A stretch of DNA of 17,814 nucleotides from CALBZH01 sp964538515 (GTDB lineage Bacteria > Desulfobacterota > Syntrophobacteria > Syntrophobacterales > Syntrophobacteraceae), in contig CAZIEW010000087.1 in NCBI GenBank assembly GCA_964538515.1, positions 1-17,814 of the forward strand, read 5' to 3'. Made by a program: the position numbers and the translations under genes. Under the pieces are notes generated by a model that saw only the letters and a list, made by a program, of their open reading frames with translations, was not told the DNA's origin and searched no databases. Below are positions 5,451 to 13,891 of the stretch, one piece after another; within the stretch, counting starts at the first letter, position 1, and each line of letters starts with the position of its first letter.

Positions 5451-7685
5451 ATGGGGGCGATTTTCAATGAGAATTTAATCTTCCGCCAGGGAAACGGCCC
5501 CGACGTGGAGCTCATCGTCAATGGCGACGAGTTCTATGCCCGTTACGAGACCCCCGACGGCTATACGGTCGTCTACGACCTGGACCTCGCTCTCTATTGC
5601 TACGCCGATGTGCAGGACGGGCAGTTCGTGTCCACGGCTACACCCATCGGCAAGGGTCCACCGGTCGGGCTTCGGCGGCATCTCAAGGAGTCGCCCGAAG
5701 TGCGCAACGAGAAATTCCGCCGGCGCTACGAGGCGCTTCGCCCACCCGAGCTCTCCGCGGCGCCTCATATGCTGCGCACCATCGGTCCCAACCGGGGGCT
5801 TCTGGAGGGCCGTCGCGTGAGCACCGGCCAGGTATGCGGCCTCACGATTCTGGTGGAGTTCGCCGACCTGCCGTTGACCGTCACGGTCTCGGATGTCGAG
5901 GAAATGCTCAATGGAGCAAATTATTCGGCCAACGGCAATTTCTGCTCGGTCCGCGAGTATTTTCAACTGATTTCAAACGGCAAGCTCGACTACACGAACG
6001 TCGTCATGGGTCCCGTGACGTTGTCGAAGAAACAAGAGTATTACAAGAACAACCTGTTGGTGAAAGAAGCACTCGACAGCGTCGCCAGAGATCTCAACAA
6101 TGACTTTGCCCGGTTTGACTCCAGGGGTGAGCGCATCATCGACGCCGTCAACTTCCTGTACGCGGGCCGCACGGTGTACGAGGGCGAGCTGTGGCCCCAC
6201 AACTTCACGGTCGATTTGCAGTACGGCAGCTACCGCACCCACTTTTACATGCTCACGAGCTCCGGCCGGAGCCGCGTGGACCTGTCCATCGGCACCTTCT
6301 GTCACGAGTCCGGACACTTGCTGTGCCGTTTTCCGGACCTGTACGACTACGGCGAGCGCGACGGCGATTTTGAAGAAAGCCACGGCATTGGTGTTTACTG
6401 CCTCATGGGCTCCGGCAATCACCTGGATCGCGGTCGCACGCCGTCGCCCGTGTGCGGCTATCTGCGGGACCTTGTCGGCTGGGCGGACAACCGGATCGCA
6501 CTGGGATCTTCCGGCGAGCTCGAAGCCCGACACGGGGACTATGGGAGCGTGCTGAAGTACGAGACCAACAAGCCCAATGAGTACTTCATCGTCGAAAACC
6601 GCAGCCAATTGGGACTGGACCTCCATCTGCCCTCTTCCGGGCTCGCCGTCTACCACTGCGACTGGCGCGGCTCCAACGAGTGGCAGGGCGGAACGGCAAA
6701 CCGCCATTATCAGTGCGGCCTCCTGCAGGCCGACGGCCACCTGGACCTGGAAAAGAACCTCAACGGCGGCGACGCCGGCGATCTCTTCGCCAACCGCTCC
6801 GGGACAGTGCTCTCCAACCAGACGACGCCATCCTCGCGGCAATGGGACAGTTCGGACTCAGGACTCGTGATCGGCGACATCAGCGCTCCCGGTGAGCGCA
6901 TGACCTTTCGCATCGGCGTCGCCACCGCGGGAAACATCGCCCGGGGAGAAGTCACCGCGGACGCGCTGATTCCCGACAATCAACCGGCAGGGATACAAAG
7001 CACGATGGCTCTCGGCGAGCGCGGCCGGGTCAAATCCATCCGTGCCCGTGTTTCCATCATCCATCCTTACGTCGGTGATCTTCAGGTCGAGCTGATCACG
7101 CCTTCCGGCAAGCGCGCCATGCTCCATGACCGGGCCGGTGGCGGCCAGGACGATCTGAAGCAGACCTGGGATTCGGCCGCTTTGCCGGCGCTCCAGGCGC
7201 TCAAAGGGGAGCCGGTCGAAGGGCTTTGGACCCTTGCCATCCGTGACGTGGCCCTGCGGGACACCGGGCGGCTCAATTGGTGGGGGCTGGAGGTAGAATA
7301 TGACGCGACCGATCAGACCGTCACGGGATCGGCACGGCCCAACCTCCCCATTCCCGATGCAAACCCTCAAGGGATCCAGAGCTCTATTTCCATTGGGGAT
7401 GCGGGAACAGCGAAGGACATCAAGGTCTCGGTGAAGATCGCTCACACCTATTGCGGCGATCTCCTGATCGACCTCGTGGCGCCGTCGGGCCGAAGCGCCA
7501 TGCTGCACAACCGTTCCGGAGGCAGCCAGGACAACTTGCACGTGACCTACGACGCCTCGTCCACCTCCGCACTGGTCGGTCTGCTCGGGGAGGCCATCCA
7601 GGGGAACTGGACGTTGCGTGTGCGGGATTTGGCGGCCATGGACACCGGGACCCTGGAAGAGTGGTCATTGGTGCTGAGCCATTGA
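5451..7685 (+). CDS. M6-family zinc metalloprotease with two tandem P (proprotein convertase) domains
   Basis: This is a zinc endopeptidase of 744 residues. The HExxH motif is His285-Glu286-x-x-His289 in FCHESGHLLCRFPDLYDY, followed by GVYCLMGSGNH, which fits the Met-turn region of M6 (immune inhibitor A type) proteases. The first 110 residues (NGDEFYARYETPDGYTVV, then FRRRYEAL) match the N-terminal pro-region common in M6-domain proteins. Two P/Homo B domains follow, at about 497-616 and 627-744. Both contain IPDxxPxGIQS, a V(or C)GDLxxxLxxPSG block, LHxRxGGxQD and a final GxLxxWxLxxx strand. P domains are usual in kexin-type S8 proteases, where they stabilise the catalytic domain, and also occur in other secreted bacterial proteases. 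No Sec signal peptide is visible. The gene follows the LysM gene by 172 nt and shares its RBS leader, so it probably works with the neighbouring subtilase, perhaps through mutual activation (inference). Confidence 0.9.
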   Translation: MGAIFNENLIFRQGNGPDVELIVNGDEFYARYETPDGYTVVYDLDLALYCYADVQDGQFVSTATPIGKGPPVGLRRHLKESPEVRNEKFRRRYEALRPPELSAAPHMLRTIGPNRGLLEGRRVSTGQVCGLTILVEFADLPLTVTVSDVEEMLNGANYSANGNFCSVREYFQLISNGKLDYTNVVMGPVTLSKKQEYYKNNLLVKEALDSVARDLNNDFARFDSRGERIIDAVNFLYAGRTVYEGELWPHNFTVDLQYGSYRTHFYMLTSSGRSRVDLSIGTFCHESGHLLCRFPDLYDYGERDGDFEESHGIGVYCLMGSGNHLDRGRTPSPVCGYLRDLVGWADNRIALGSSGELEARHGDYGSVLKYETNKPNEYFIVENRSQLGLDLHLPSSGLAVYHCDWRGSNEWQGGTANRHYQCGLLQADGHLDLEKNLNGGDAGDLFANRSGTVLSNQTTPSSRQWDSSDSGLVIGDISAPGERMTFRIGVATAGNIARGEVTADALIPDNQPAGIQSTMALGERGRVKSIRARVSIIHPYVGDLQVELITPSGKRAMLHDRAGGGQDDLKQTWDSAALPALQALKGEPVEGLWTLAIRDVALRDTGRLNWWGLEVEYDATDQTVTGSARPNLPIPDANPQGIQSSISIGDAGTAKDIKVSVKIAHTYCGDLLIDLVAPSGRSAMLHNRSGGSQDNLHVTYDASSTSALVGLLGEAIQGNWTLRVRDLAAMDTGTLEEWSLVLSH

Positions 7686-7767
7686 CGGCTGAGCTTTGGC
7701 AGCACACCTGCGGAGGGCAAGTCTCGTCGCAGCACGTGCTATGGTCGCTTGAAGGAGCGGGAAATGA

Positions 7768-7795
7768 CCGGGGGCGGAGCTGGCTCCGCCCCCGG
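7768..7795. terminator. GC-rich hairpin between convergent genes, probable bidirectional terminator
   Basis: The perfect 13-bp arms CCGGGGGCGGAGC (7768-7780) and GCTCCGCCCCCGG (7783-7795) meet around 2 nt, giving a practical stem of 12 with a CTGG loop. It lies between the stop codons of the M6 protease (+) and the choice-of-anchor D protein (-). The plus side lacks a T-run; the minus side is followed by TCATTTCCC. It is placed like a shared terminator, but the weak T-tracts leave some doubt. Confidence 0.6.
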
Positions 7796-7809
7796 GAAGT
7801 GCCATGTAT

Positions 7810-8949
7810 CTATGGGGTGGAGGGTGCCGTCCCCGTGCCTCTGAGGGATCGCGTGGCTCCGCCGCCGCCGGTGAACGTTGCCGTTCCGGTGTAATTGATC
7901 GCCGAGCTGGGTGAGAACTGGATCGTCACGGTGGTCGACTCGCCTGCAGCGAGGAGATAGGTGGAGTCTCCAGAAACGATGTCAAATCCGTCTCCAGCGA
8001 GGGTCACTTCGCCGTCAAGAGTATCCGCCCCGATATTGGTTATGGTGAACTTCTTTTCGGCAGTCGACCCCACCGCCACCGAGCCGAAGTCCATGGTGCC
8101 CGCTGGCGTAACAGAGAGGATGGGGCTCGTCGCAATGTCCAGGTTGCCGCCCAGCGTGCAATAGTAATTCGGTGTCTTAAGATACAGCTTCAAGCGGGGG
8201 AATCCGGTGGTGTTGTAGAGGGTTCCCTGCATGGGACCGGTGCCAAGGAAACCGGGTCCATTGTCTACGGTGATGGTGCCATAAGCGTTGGCCAGCTTAA
8301 TGTTGTCTTGGAAAGGGTCGATAATGAAGGTCCCAGATACGTCGATTTCGGTCGACGTTCCACCCATGTTTACTTCTCCTTGCCCGGTTACTTTAAAAAA
8401 TGGGAACTTGAGAGCGTCTTCCTCCTTGACCTGGATATCGAGCCCCTTGGAGAAAATCCCTTTGCCGCTAATGCCCCCTGCGATGGTCTTACCGGTCAGC
8501 ACCGCGAACGATGACGGCATGGGGCGCCCGACCACGGTAATCTTCTTCGGTGCCGATGAATTCAGCTTCAATGTTCCTGATAGCACGAGCTTATCGTAGG
8601 TCTTGGTGAATTTTCCCTTTGTAATGGTGAGTGTCCCAATTGAAGCTGCGGATTCATCCTCCAGTGTGAGGGACCCGTAGATGAAGCCACGATAGTTGAC
8701 AGACAGGCTCTGGCCGTCAGTGATGTGGAAAAAGGTGCTCACGGGTTGATAAAAGAAACCGTCGCCTTCGATCGCAAAGCTTCCGCCAATGAAGTTGGAT
8801 ACGGTTATCTTCGCTTTTCCAAGTTGTTGGCCCGCAATCGCGATGAACCAATCTCCTTCAGGGGTCGACGCGGCGAATGCGGCAGTTCCACCGATGAGAG
8901 ACAGGCACCACAGCCAGCAAACCAGAGCCATCCCTGTTTTTGTTTTCAT
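7810..8949 (-). CDS. Secreted choice-of-anchor D (ASH-like) domain protein
   Basis: This 379-residue protein starts with a clear Sec signal peptide: KTK, then a hydrophobic core, with likely cleavage near AAFA-AS at about residue 27. A GGAGA site lies 8-9 nt before the ATG. Residues about 30-270 are a beta-rich, serine/threonine/glycine-rich region that I do not recognise. Residues about 275-375 match the choice-of-anchor D pattern: LSVTPAGTMDFGSVAVGST, then FTITNIG, then VTIQFSPSS and a closing GTG strand. These Ig-like ASH-type repeats are found in envelope and surface proteins. The sequence ends without a visible sorting motif or membrane helix, so it is probably periplasmic or released. 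It is transcribed against the protease cluster and is monocistronic here. Base use is visibly more AT-rich than in the protease genes. The function is unknown. Confidence 0.8.
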   Translation of the reverse strand: MKTKTGMALVCWLWCLSLIGGTAAFAASTPEGDWFIAIAGQQLGKAKITVSNFIGGSFAIEGDGFFYQPVSTFFHITDGQSLSVNYRGFIYGSLTLEDESAASIGTLTITKGKFTKTYDKLVLSGTLKLNSSAPKKITVVGRPMPSSFAVLTGKTIAGGISGKGIFSKGLDIQVKEEDALKFPFFKVTGQGEVNMGGTSTEIDVSGTFIIDPFQDNIKLANAYGTITVDNGPGFLGTGPMQGTLYNTTGFPRLKLYLKTPNYYCTLGGNLDIATSPILSVTPAGTMDFGSVAVGSTAEKKFTITNIGADTLDGEVTLAGDGFDIVSGDSTYLLAAGESTTVTIQFSPSSAINYTGTATFTGGGGATRSLRGTGTAPSTP

Positions 8950-9126
8950 GAGTGGTCTCCATGTCCTGAGGTGAGGATACGGTGTTCCGATTCTGACGTC
9001 TATTCGGCGTTGGATATGAATCAGCCCCGGATTGGGGTTACTCTCGGAATAACGCTTGGAAAAGCATGCTTTCGCTCAGCACTCTAAAGCAAACACTGCG
9101 ATGGATACAAGTGGAAGTTGCAGGCA

Positions 9127-9396
9127 TGGAGCATCGCATTTCCCAATGGCTGCAGCTCGTAGGCCCCCATGTCGGAGGGGCAGGAAGTCATGTCCTCTTG
9201 CCGGCTGGCGGGATTTCCCGTCACGTTGGCTCAGATCGGGCTTCAAGAGCCAACCCGGGAACTGCTGGAACCGATCGCGCTGCGCGCGGTCCAAACGGGT
9301 GAGTCCACTCACAACGAGCGTTGTGAGGTCTCGTCGGCGCAACTTGTGGATGCCATCGTGAGGGTCGACGAACGGGGACGGTCGTGGCAGCTATGA
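9127..9396 (+). pseudogene. gldA: Decayed 3' end of a glycerol dehydrogenase gene
   Basis: From 9169 to the stop at 9394-9396 one frame reads CRLAGFPVTLAQIGL, then LEPIALRAVQTGESTHN, then VSSAQLVDAIVRVDERG. This follows the C-terminal end of glycerol dehydrogenase (GldA, iron/zinc-dependent alcohol dehydrogenase family), where LPVTLxEIG, GETIHN and a TPExVxDAI block are standard. Just upstream the matching piece EHRISQWLQLVG (about 9127-9165) is in another frame, and the frame used downstream has a TAG at 9160-9162, so at least one frameshift has occurred. The N-terminal NAD domain and metal-binding centre are missing. This is a relic, not a working gene. The identity comes from motif recall, so it is fairly but not fully sure. 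Confidence 0.6.
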
Positions 9397-9408
9397 GCTC
9401 GTTTCACA

Positions 9409-12336
9409 TCAGTCTTGCCGCGGTGGCACCAGGACCGTGCGATTCCCGTTGCTTTCCATGGCGCTGACGAGGCCGGAGGCTTCCATTTGCTCGACGAGGC
9501 GGGCGGCGCGGTTGTAACCGATCCGGAGCTGGCGTTGAACCGCGGAGATCGACGCCCGGCGGGTGCTGATCACGAACGCGACGGCTTCGTCATACAGCGG
9601 GTCGGTATCCTCGTCGAACCGATCGGCCTCCGCTGACGGGCTCTCCGCGTCGGTCGATCCCTCGAGCACGCCCTCCACATAATCGGGCTCGCCGAACTGC
9701 TTTAAATACGCGGCCACGGCATGGACTTCGTCGTCCGCGACGAAGGCGCCATGCACGCGCTGGGGATAGCCGGTGCCCGGAGGCAGGTAGAGCATGTCTC
9801 CCTGCCCCAGCAAGCATTCCGCTCCCATTTGGTCGAGAATGGTGCGGCTGTCGATCTTGGAGGAAACCTGGAACGCGATCCGGGTTGGAATGTTGGCCTT
9901 GATGAGCCCCGTGATGACGTCGACCGACGGGCGCTGGGTCGCGATGATGAGATGAATCCCGGCAGCCCGTGCTTTCTGGGCAAGGCGGGCAATCAGCTCC
10001 TCGATCTTCTTGCCAGCCACCATCATCAGATCGGCGAGCTCATCGACCACGACCACCACGTAGGGGAGCTCCGAGAGCAGCACCGGGCTGTCCTGGTCCG
10101 AGGAGAACGTATCGACGAGCGGCTCCCCGAGCGAGGCCGCTTCCCGCACCTTTTGATTGTAGCCCGCCAGGTTCCGGACCCGCAGGCCGCTCATCAGCCG
10201 GTAGCGCCGCTCCATTTCCCCCACGCACCAGGTCAGCGCGTTGGCGGCAAGCTTCATGTCCGTGACCACCGGCGCCAGCAGATGCGGAATGCCGTCGTAA
10301 ATCGAGAGCTCCAGCATTTTGGGGTCGATCATCACGAACCGCACCTCGTCCGGCGTCGCCCGGTACAGGAGCGACAGGATCATGGCGTTCACGCCGACGG
10401 ATTTTCCCGAGCCGGTCGTTCCCGCTACGAGCAAGTGCGGGGCCTTGGCCAGATCCGCCACCACGGGCTCTCCAATGATGTCCTTGCCCAGCACCATGGC
10501 CAGTTTGGAGGGATGGGACTGGAAGAGATCGGAGGACAAGACTTCCGATAGACGGATCATCTGGCGGCGCGGATTCGGCAGCTCAAGTCCCATGCAGGTC
10601 TTGCCCGGAATGGTCTCCACCACGCGGATAGAGGCCACGCCCAGGGCGCGCGCCAGGTCCTTCACGAGGCTCACCACCTGCCCGCCGCGCACGCCCATGG
10701 CCGGTTGGATCTCGTAGCGGGTGATGACCGGTCCCGCATAGGCGTCCTGCACGTTCACCTTGACACGAAATTCGGCGAGCTTCTCCTCGATCAGGATCCC
10801 GCCGTCGATCAAATCGTCCTGACTCATCGGTGCGACGACGGAATCGGCGGGGGAGAGCAGGGAAAGCGGTGGCATCCAGCTCTCGCCGGGGTGCCCCGCC
10901 CGGGGCGCACTGACAGACTCACCCTCCCCGTGAGCGGTGAGCGGTCGATCCGCCGCCAGCTCGGAAGCGGGCTTTTGGAGGTCCGTATCCCATGGACGGT
11001 CGTCAAAAAGGGTTTCCAAGCGCGGCAGTCCGTTCGGTATGGACGGGGACGAGAGGGGACGCCCCAAAACAAAACCGTCTTCCGTCTTTCGAGAGGTCGG
11101 CTCGAGTGCGGAGACTTTGAGGACCGGAATGGAATCCATTTGACCTGGAGCTGGGGCTCCGGGCTCCTCGGGCGTGAGGAGCCGTCCCAATGGTCTCGAG
11201 GTCTCAGGCGGTGGCCCGGGCTTGGCCCATGTCGTTTCCGGCAGCATCGCTTCATCCGCGACCGGAGCCGAAGACGACGGCACCGGCTCGCGCTCAGCGA
11301 GACTCGCGGGTGCGTCCGAGCCATTGCTCGCATTGCGGGCGAGACGTGATCGGCGGGCATAGTCATCGATTCTCGCCGCTACCTTCGACGGCAAATGAGG
11401 CCTGACGGGCTGAGACCCGGGAGCGTCGGCCGGTGCGCCGGAAGTCTTGAAGGCGGGATCTTGGAGCCCCTCAGCGGGTGGATGGTGCGGGACCTGTCGA
11501 GCCCTCCTTGCGAGCTTCTCACCGTAGGTTCCCTTCAGCCGCCGCTGAACTTCCTCGATCTCGATCACCTCCGGGACCGCCTCGGCGGAGTCGGTCTCGG
11601 ATACCGGCGTTCGGCCGGGCAGCCGTTTGTCTCGATACCTCCGCTCCAGGTTCTTCAAGACGGAGGGGAGGTCGATCATCTCCTTCGCTTCTTCCCGGCC
11701 GGCGGGCTGCTCGCGATCCTGTTCCTCCGCCCGGGGTGCACCGGCCAATCGGAACGCGTTTTGCGGACGCAGAGCGGCCTCCTCCGATGGCTCTTTGCCG
11801 TGGGTTCTCAGGGTCCAGGTGTGAACCGGTGGCGCTTGTCGAACGGGAGCTTCCGCCCGCACCTGCCGAGATGCCTGAGTGGGACCCTGGAGCGGGTTGC
11901 GGCGAGACGCGCTGCCGCGTGCTTGGAGCCATGCATCTTCCTCTTCTTTGTCCGGCTTCCCTTCGGGGAGTGAGGGAGTGAATGGGCGCACCAGCCACGG
12001 CAGTCTGGCGCCGGCGGCTTCCAGGATCTCTCTCCAGGAGCGCCCCAACCAGATCGGAACCACGATCCCGAGCCCGAATACCGCCAAGGGCACTGCGATC
12101 CAGCTCGCCCACAGGGCCAGCGCCGCTGCGGCGATCACGCACGCCAGACCCAGTATCCACCAACCATTGCCTGAAATTCTTCGAAACACAGTCACTGCAC
12201 CTGCCCATTTGCTCAAGGCGTCTTCGATTCTCCCGGGAAGCGTCGGGGGAGAGCCTCCAAAACGCAATTTCCCTTTCCTGAGCACTCTTCGTGAGGGAGA
12301 GGAGATAGACGCATACCCCGAAGATTCCTCCCGCAA
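9409..12336 (-). CDS. ftsK: DNA translocase FtsK/SpoIIIE with shortened membrane domain
   Basis: This 975-residue hexameric ATP-driven DNA pump moves chromosome ends through the closing division septum. The motor is complete: Walker A GTTGSGKS with Lys645, the segment FVMIDPKMLELSIYDGIPHL, Walker B VVVVDELADL with Asp765-Glu766, and IIATQRPSVDVITGLIKANI. The winged-helix gamma domain at about 908-970 (YDEAVAFVISTRRASISAVQ, then IGYNRAARLVEQME) is the part that reads polar KOPS-type sites and contacts XerD in E. coli. The N-terminus has only two evident membrane helices (59-77 and 79-97) instead of the usual four. A long charged, proline-rich linker spans about 120-490. The start is TTG at 12334-12336, with AGGAG 5 nt upstream and a promoter at 12390-12418. 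Only the start codon choice is open; the identity is very sure. Confidence 0.95.
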   Translation of the reverse strand: MREESSGYASISSPSRRVLRKGKLRFGGSPPTLPGRIEDALSKWAGAVTVFRRISGNGWWILGLACVIAAAALALWASWIAVPLAVFGLGIVVPIWLGRSWREILEAAGARLPWLVRPFTPSLPEGKPDKEEEDAWLQARGSASRRNPLQGPTQASRQVRAEAPVRQAPPVHTWTLRTHGKEPSEEAALRPQNAFRLAGAPRAEEQDREQPAGREEAKEMIDLPSVLKNLERRYRDKRLPGRTPVSETDSAEAVPEVIEIEEVQRRLKGTYGEKLARRARQVPHHPPAEGLQDPAFKTSGAPADAPGSQPVRPHLPSKVAARIDDYARRSRLARNASNGSDAPASLAEREPVPSSSAPVADEAMLPETTWAKPGPPPETSRPLGRLLTPEEPGAPAPGQMDSIPVLKVSALEPTSRKTEDGFVLGRPLSSPSIPNGLPRLETLFDDRPWDTDLQKPASELAADRPLTAHGEGESVSAPRAGHPGESWMPPLSLLSPADSVVAPMSQDDLIDGGILIEEKLAEFRVKVNVQDAYAGPVITRYEIQPAMGVRGGQVVSLVKDLARALGVASIRVVETIPGKTCMGLELPNPRRQMIRLSEVLSSDLFQSHPSKLAMVLGKDIIGEPVVADLAKAPHLLVAGTTGSGKSVGVNAMILSLLYRATPDEVRFVMIDPKMLELSIYDGIPHLLAPVVTDMKLAANALTWCVGEMERRYRLMSGLRVRNLAGYNQKVREAASLGEPLVDTFSSDQDSPVLLSELPYVVVVVDELADLMMVAGKKIEELIARLAQKARAAGIHLIIATQRPSVDVITGLIKANIPTRIAFQVSSKIDSRTILDQMGAECLLGQGDMLYLPPGTGYPQRVHGAFVADDEVHAVAAYLKQFGEPDYVEGVLEGSTDAESPSAEADRFDEDTDPLYDEAVAFVISTRRASISAVQRQLRIGYNRAARLVEQMEASGLVSAMESNGNRTVLVPPRQD

Positions 12337-12389
12337 CCCTGCTCCTATCCGTTCCAGATTCGATGGGAGGAATTTATTTTGGGCTCGTG

Positions 12390-12418
12390 ATTAAACGCCT
12401 TGGAAACCGTTAAGTCAA
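12390..12418 (-). promoter_or_regulatory. Sigma70-type promoter of ftsK
   Basis: Read on the minus strand, TTGACT (12418-12413) and TTTAAT (12395-12390) are separated by exactly 17 nt. Transcription would begin near 12383, giving a leader of about 45 nt before the TTG start of ftsK. This is the best promoter-like pair seen in the window. Confidence 0.6.
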
Positions 12419-12490
12419 GCCGCGTGTGGACTTCGAGTCGATCGAGCTCAAGACGGGGGCAAGAAAGGGGCATCCCGCTGCGAAGGACCT

Positions 12491-12536
12491 TCCGAGGTCA
12501 TTCCCGCCGGAAGAAAGATGCGTGAATGACCTCGGA
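12491..12536. repeat. Inverted repeat with TCATTCCCGC-type core
   Basis: The perfect 13-bp arms TCCGAGGTCATTC (12491-12503) and GAATGACCTCGGA (12524-12536) are 20 nt apart. They lie between the end of the substrate-binding protein gene and the ftsK promoter, both on the minus strand. No T-run follows, so a rho-independent terminator is not supported. The GTCATTCCCGCC core recalls dispersed palindromic repeats common in proteobacteria. The rest of 12419-12621 holds only a weaker CCCCTTCAG/CTGGAGGGG pair (12579-12587 and 12601-12609). Confidence 0.6.
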
Positions 12537-12621
12537 GCCGCAGGTCGCCGAGTGTTTGTGTGCTGGCTGTCGCTTCATCCCCTTCAGCCTTCAGCGGACC
12601 CTGGAGGGGAAGCCCATGGGC

Positions 12622-13797
12622 CTATTCCTGTTTGCTGACCGTAACATGCTTGATTTCTCGAAACGCTCTCTGAGCGTAGCTGGTCAGGTAGACTGAGTCC
12701 ATGGCCTGATGGTCCTCTTTGCCAAGCGAGATGGTTAACCCCGTAAGAGCATTTTTATCTAAGGATTCCAGGGCCTGGATGAAGTTTTCGCGCGTGAGGG
12801 ATTGCCCGGCCTTCTCCAGCCCCTTTACCGTGAGCTTTGCCGCAAGGAAGCCCTCGAGGCTGACGAACCCGAATTTGTCCCCCGGATACACTTTGCTGAA
12901 CAACTCCTGGTACTCGCGGACGGCCGGATTGGAGGTATCCCAGGGCAGGGGCACCACTTGTGAGATGATGACATTCTCCGTGGCCTCCTGAAGCTCCTGA
13001 ACAAGTGATTCACTGCCCACGAAGGATATGTTGCAGAACAGGGTGTTTTTCAGGCCGGCGTTTTTTGCGCCCTTAATGAAATTGGCACACGGTAGATAGG
13101 CCCCAACCATGATGACGGCATCGGGATTCACAGCCTTGACTCGATCGAACACCTCTTTGGGTATATCGGGGAAGTTTCGGACATACGTTTCCATCGAAGC
13201 GAGCTGCAGGCTTCGCTTTTGAAGGGCTGCCTTCGTTGCCTCCAGTCCAGCTTTTCCATAATCATCGTCTTGATAAAAAATAGAGATTCTCTTTACTCCC
13301 TTATCTCCAACGATATATTGCGTAAGAGCCTCAATTTCTTCGTCATATCCGGCTCTAAAATTCACAGCCAGCTTATTGAAGGGTTCTCTCAGAAATCGAG
13401 CGCCGGTCAGCGGCATGATGAAAGGCGTGTTGTTCTTTTCCGCGATGGGCAAGGCAACCTTGGAGGTGGGTGTCCCAACCTCGCCGAAGAGAGCAAAGAC
13501 TTTCTGCTCCTTAATCAGATTCTCCGTGTTGGTAATGGTCAGATTGGGCTCATAACCGTCGTTGACAACAATATGCTCAATCAATTTTCCATTGACCCCG
13601 CCCTTGGAGTTGACATGGTCAAAATAAGCTTTGGCTCCCTTGAACATGTAAACGCCCAAATCCTTCGTCGGACCGCTCAAAGCACAGGACTGGCCCAGTT
13701 TGATGGATTCGGTCGCCGGTTTGTCCGTTGCCCACGCCGGGTGACCACCACAGAGTGCAAGAATTGACAGAGTTGGTATTAGCAGCTTCAGCTTCAT
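12622..13797 (-). CDS. Periplasmic ABC transporter substrate-binding protein, branched-chain amino acid (LivJ) type
   Basis: This 391-residue binding protein of the Peripla_BP_6 family captures a small solute, commonly leucine/isoleucine/valine, amides or aromatic acids, and hands it to an ABC permease. The signal peptide is clear (KLKLL, hydrophobic core, PAWA-T). Family signs are IKLGQSCALSGPTKDLG, GAKAYFDHVNSKGGVNG, LFGEVGTPTSKVALPIAE, RISIFYQDDDYGKAG and VNPDAVIMVGAYLPCANFIK. The start at 13797 is preferred over the in-frame ATG at 13815 because GGGAGAGA lies 4-5 nt before it. No livHMGF permease or ATPase genes are nearby; upstream the sequence runs into an assembly gap, so partners may be hidden there. 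The gene is somewhat more AT-rich than the protease and ftsK genes. The family call is sure; the ligand is unknown. Confidence 0.92.
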   Translation of the reverse strand: MKLKLLIPTLSILALCGGHPAWATDKPATESIKLGQSCALSGPTKDLGVYMFKGAKAYFDHVNSKGGVNGKLIEHIVVNDGYEPNLTITNTENLIKEQKVFALFGEVGTPTSKVALPIAEKNNTPFIMPLTGARFLREPFNKLAVNFRAGYDEEIEALTQYIVGDKGVKRISIFYQDDDYGKAGLEATKAALQKRSLQLASMETYVRNFPDIPKEVFDRVKAVNPDAVIMVGAYLPCANFIKGAKNAGLKNTLFCNISFVGSESLVQELQEATENVIISQVVPLPWDTSNPAVREYQELFSKVYPGDKFGFVSLEGFLAAKLTVKGLEKAGQSLTRENFIQALESLDKNALTGLTISLGKEDHQAMDSVYLTSYAQRAFREIKHVTVSKQE

Positions 13798-13891
13798 CGT
13801 TCTCTCCCGTTTCATCGAAGTTCAGTCCTTCTCCCAACGTCCCATGGCATCCAGCCGCACCGTTCGTGCCAGCAGGCTCCCTCCATGAATG

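Noticed and set aside
5973..6842. Minus-strand open frame of 289 codons opposite the M6 protease
   Set aside because: It is antisense to the catalytic domain region with no family features; it follows from codon bias.
12579..12609. CCCCTTCAG/CTGGAGGGG as a terminator of the binding-protein gene
   Set aside because: The stem has a mismatch and no T-run follows on the minus strand.
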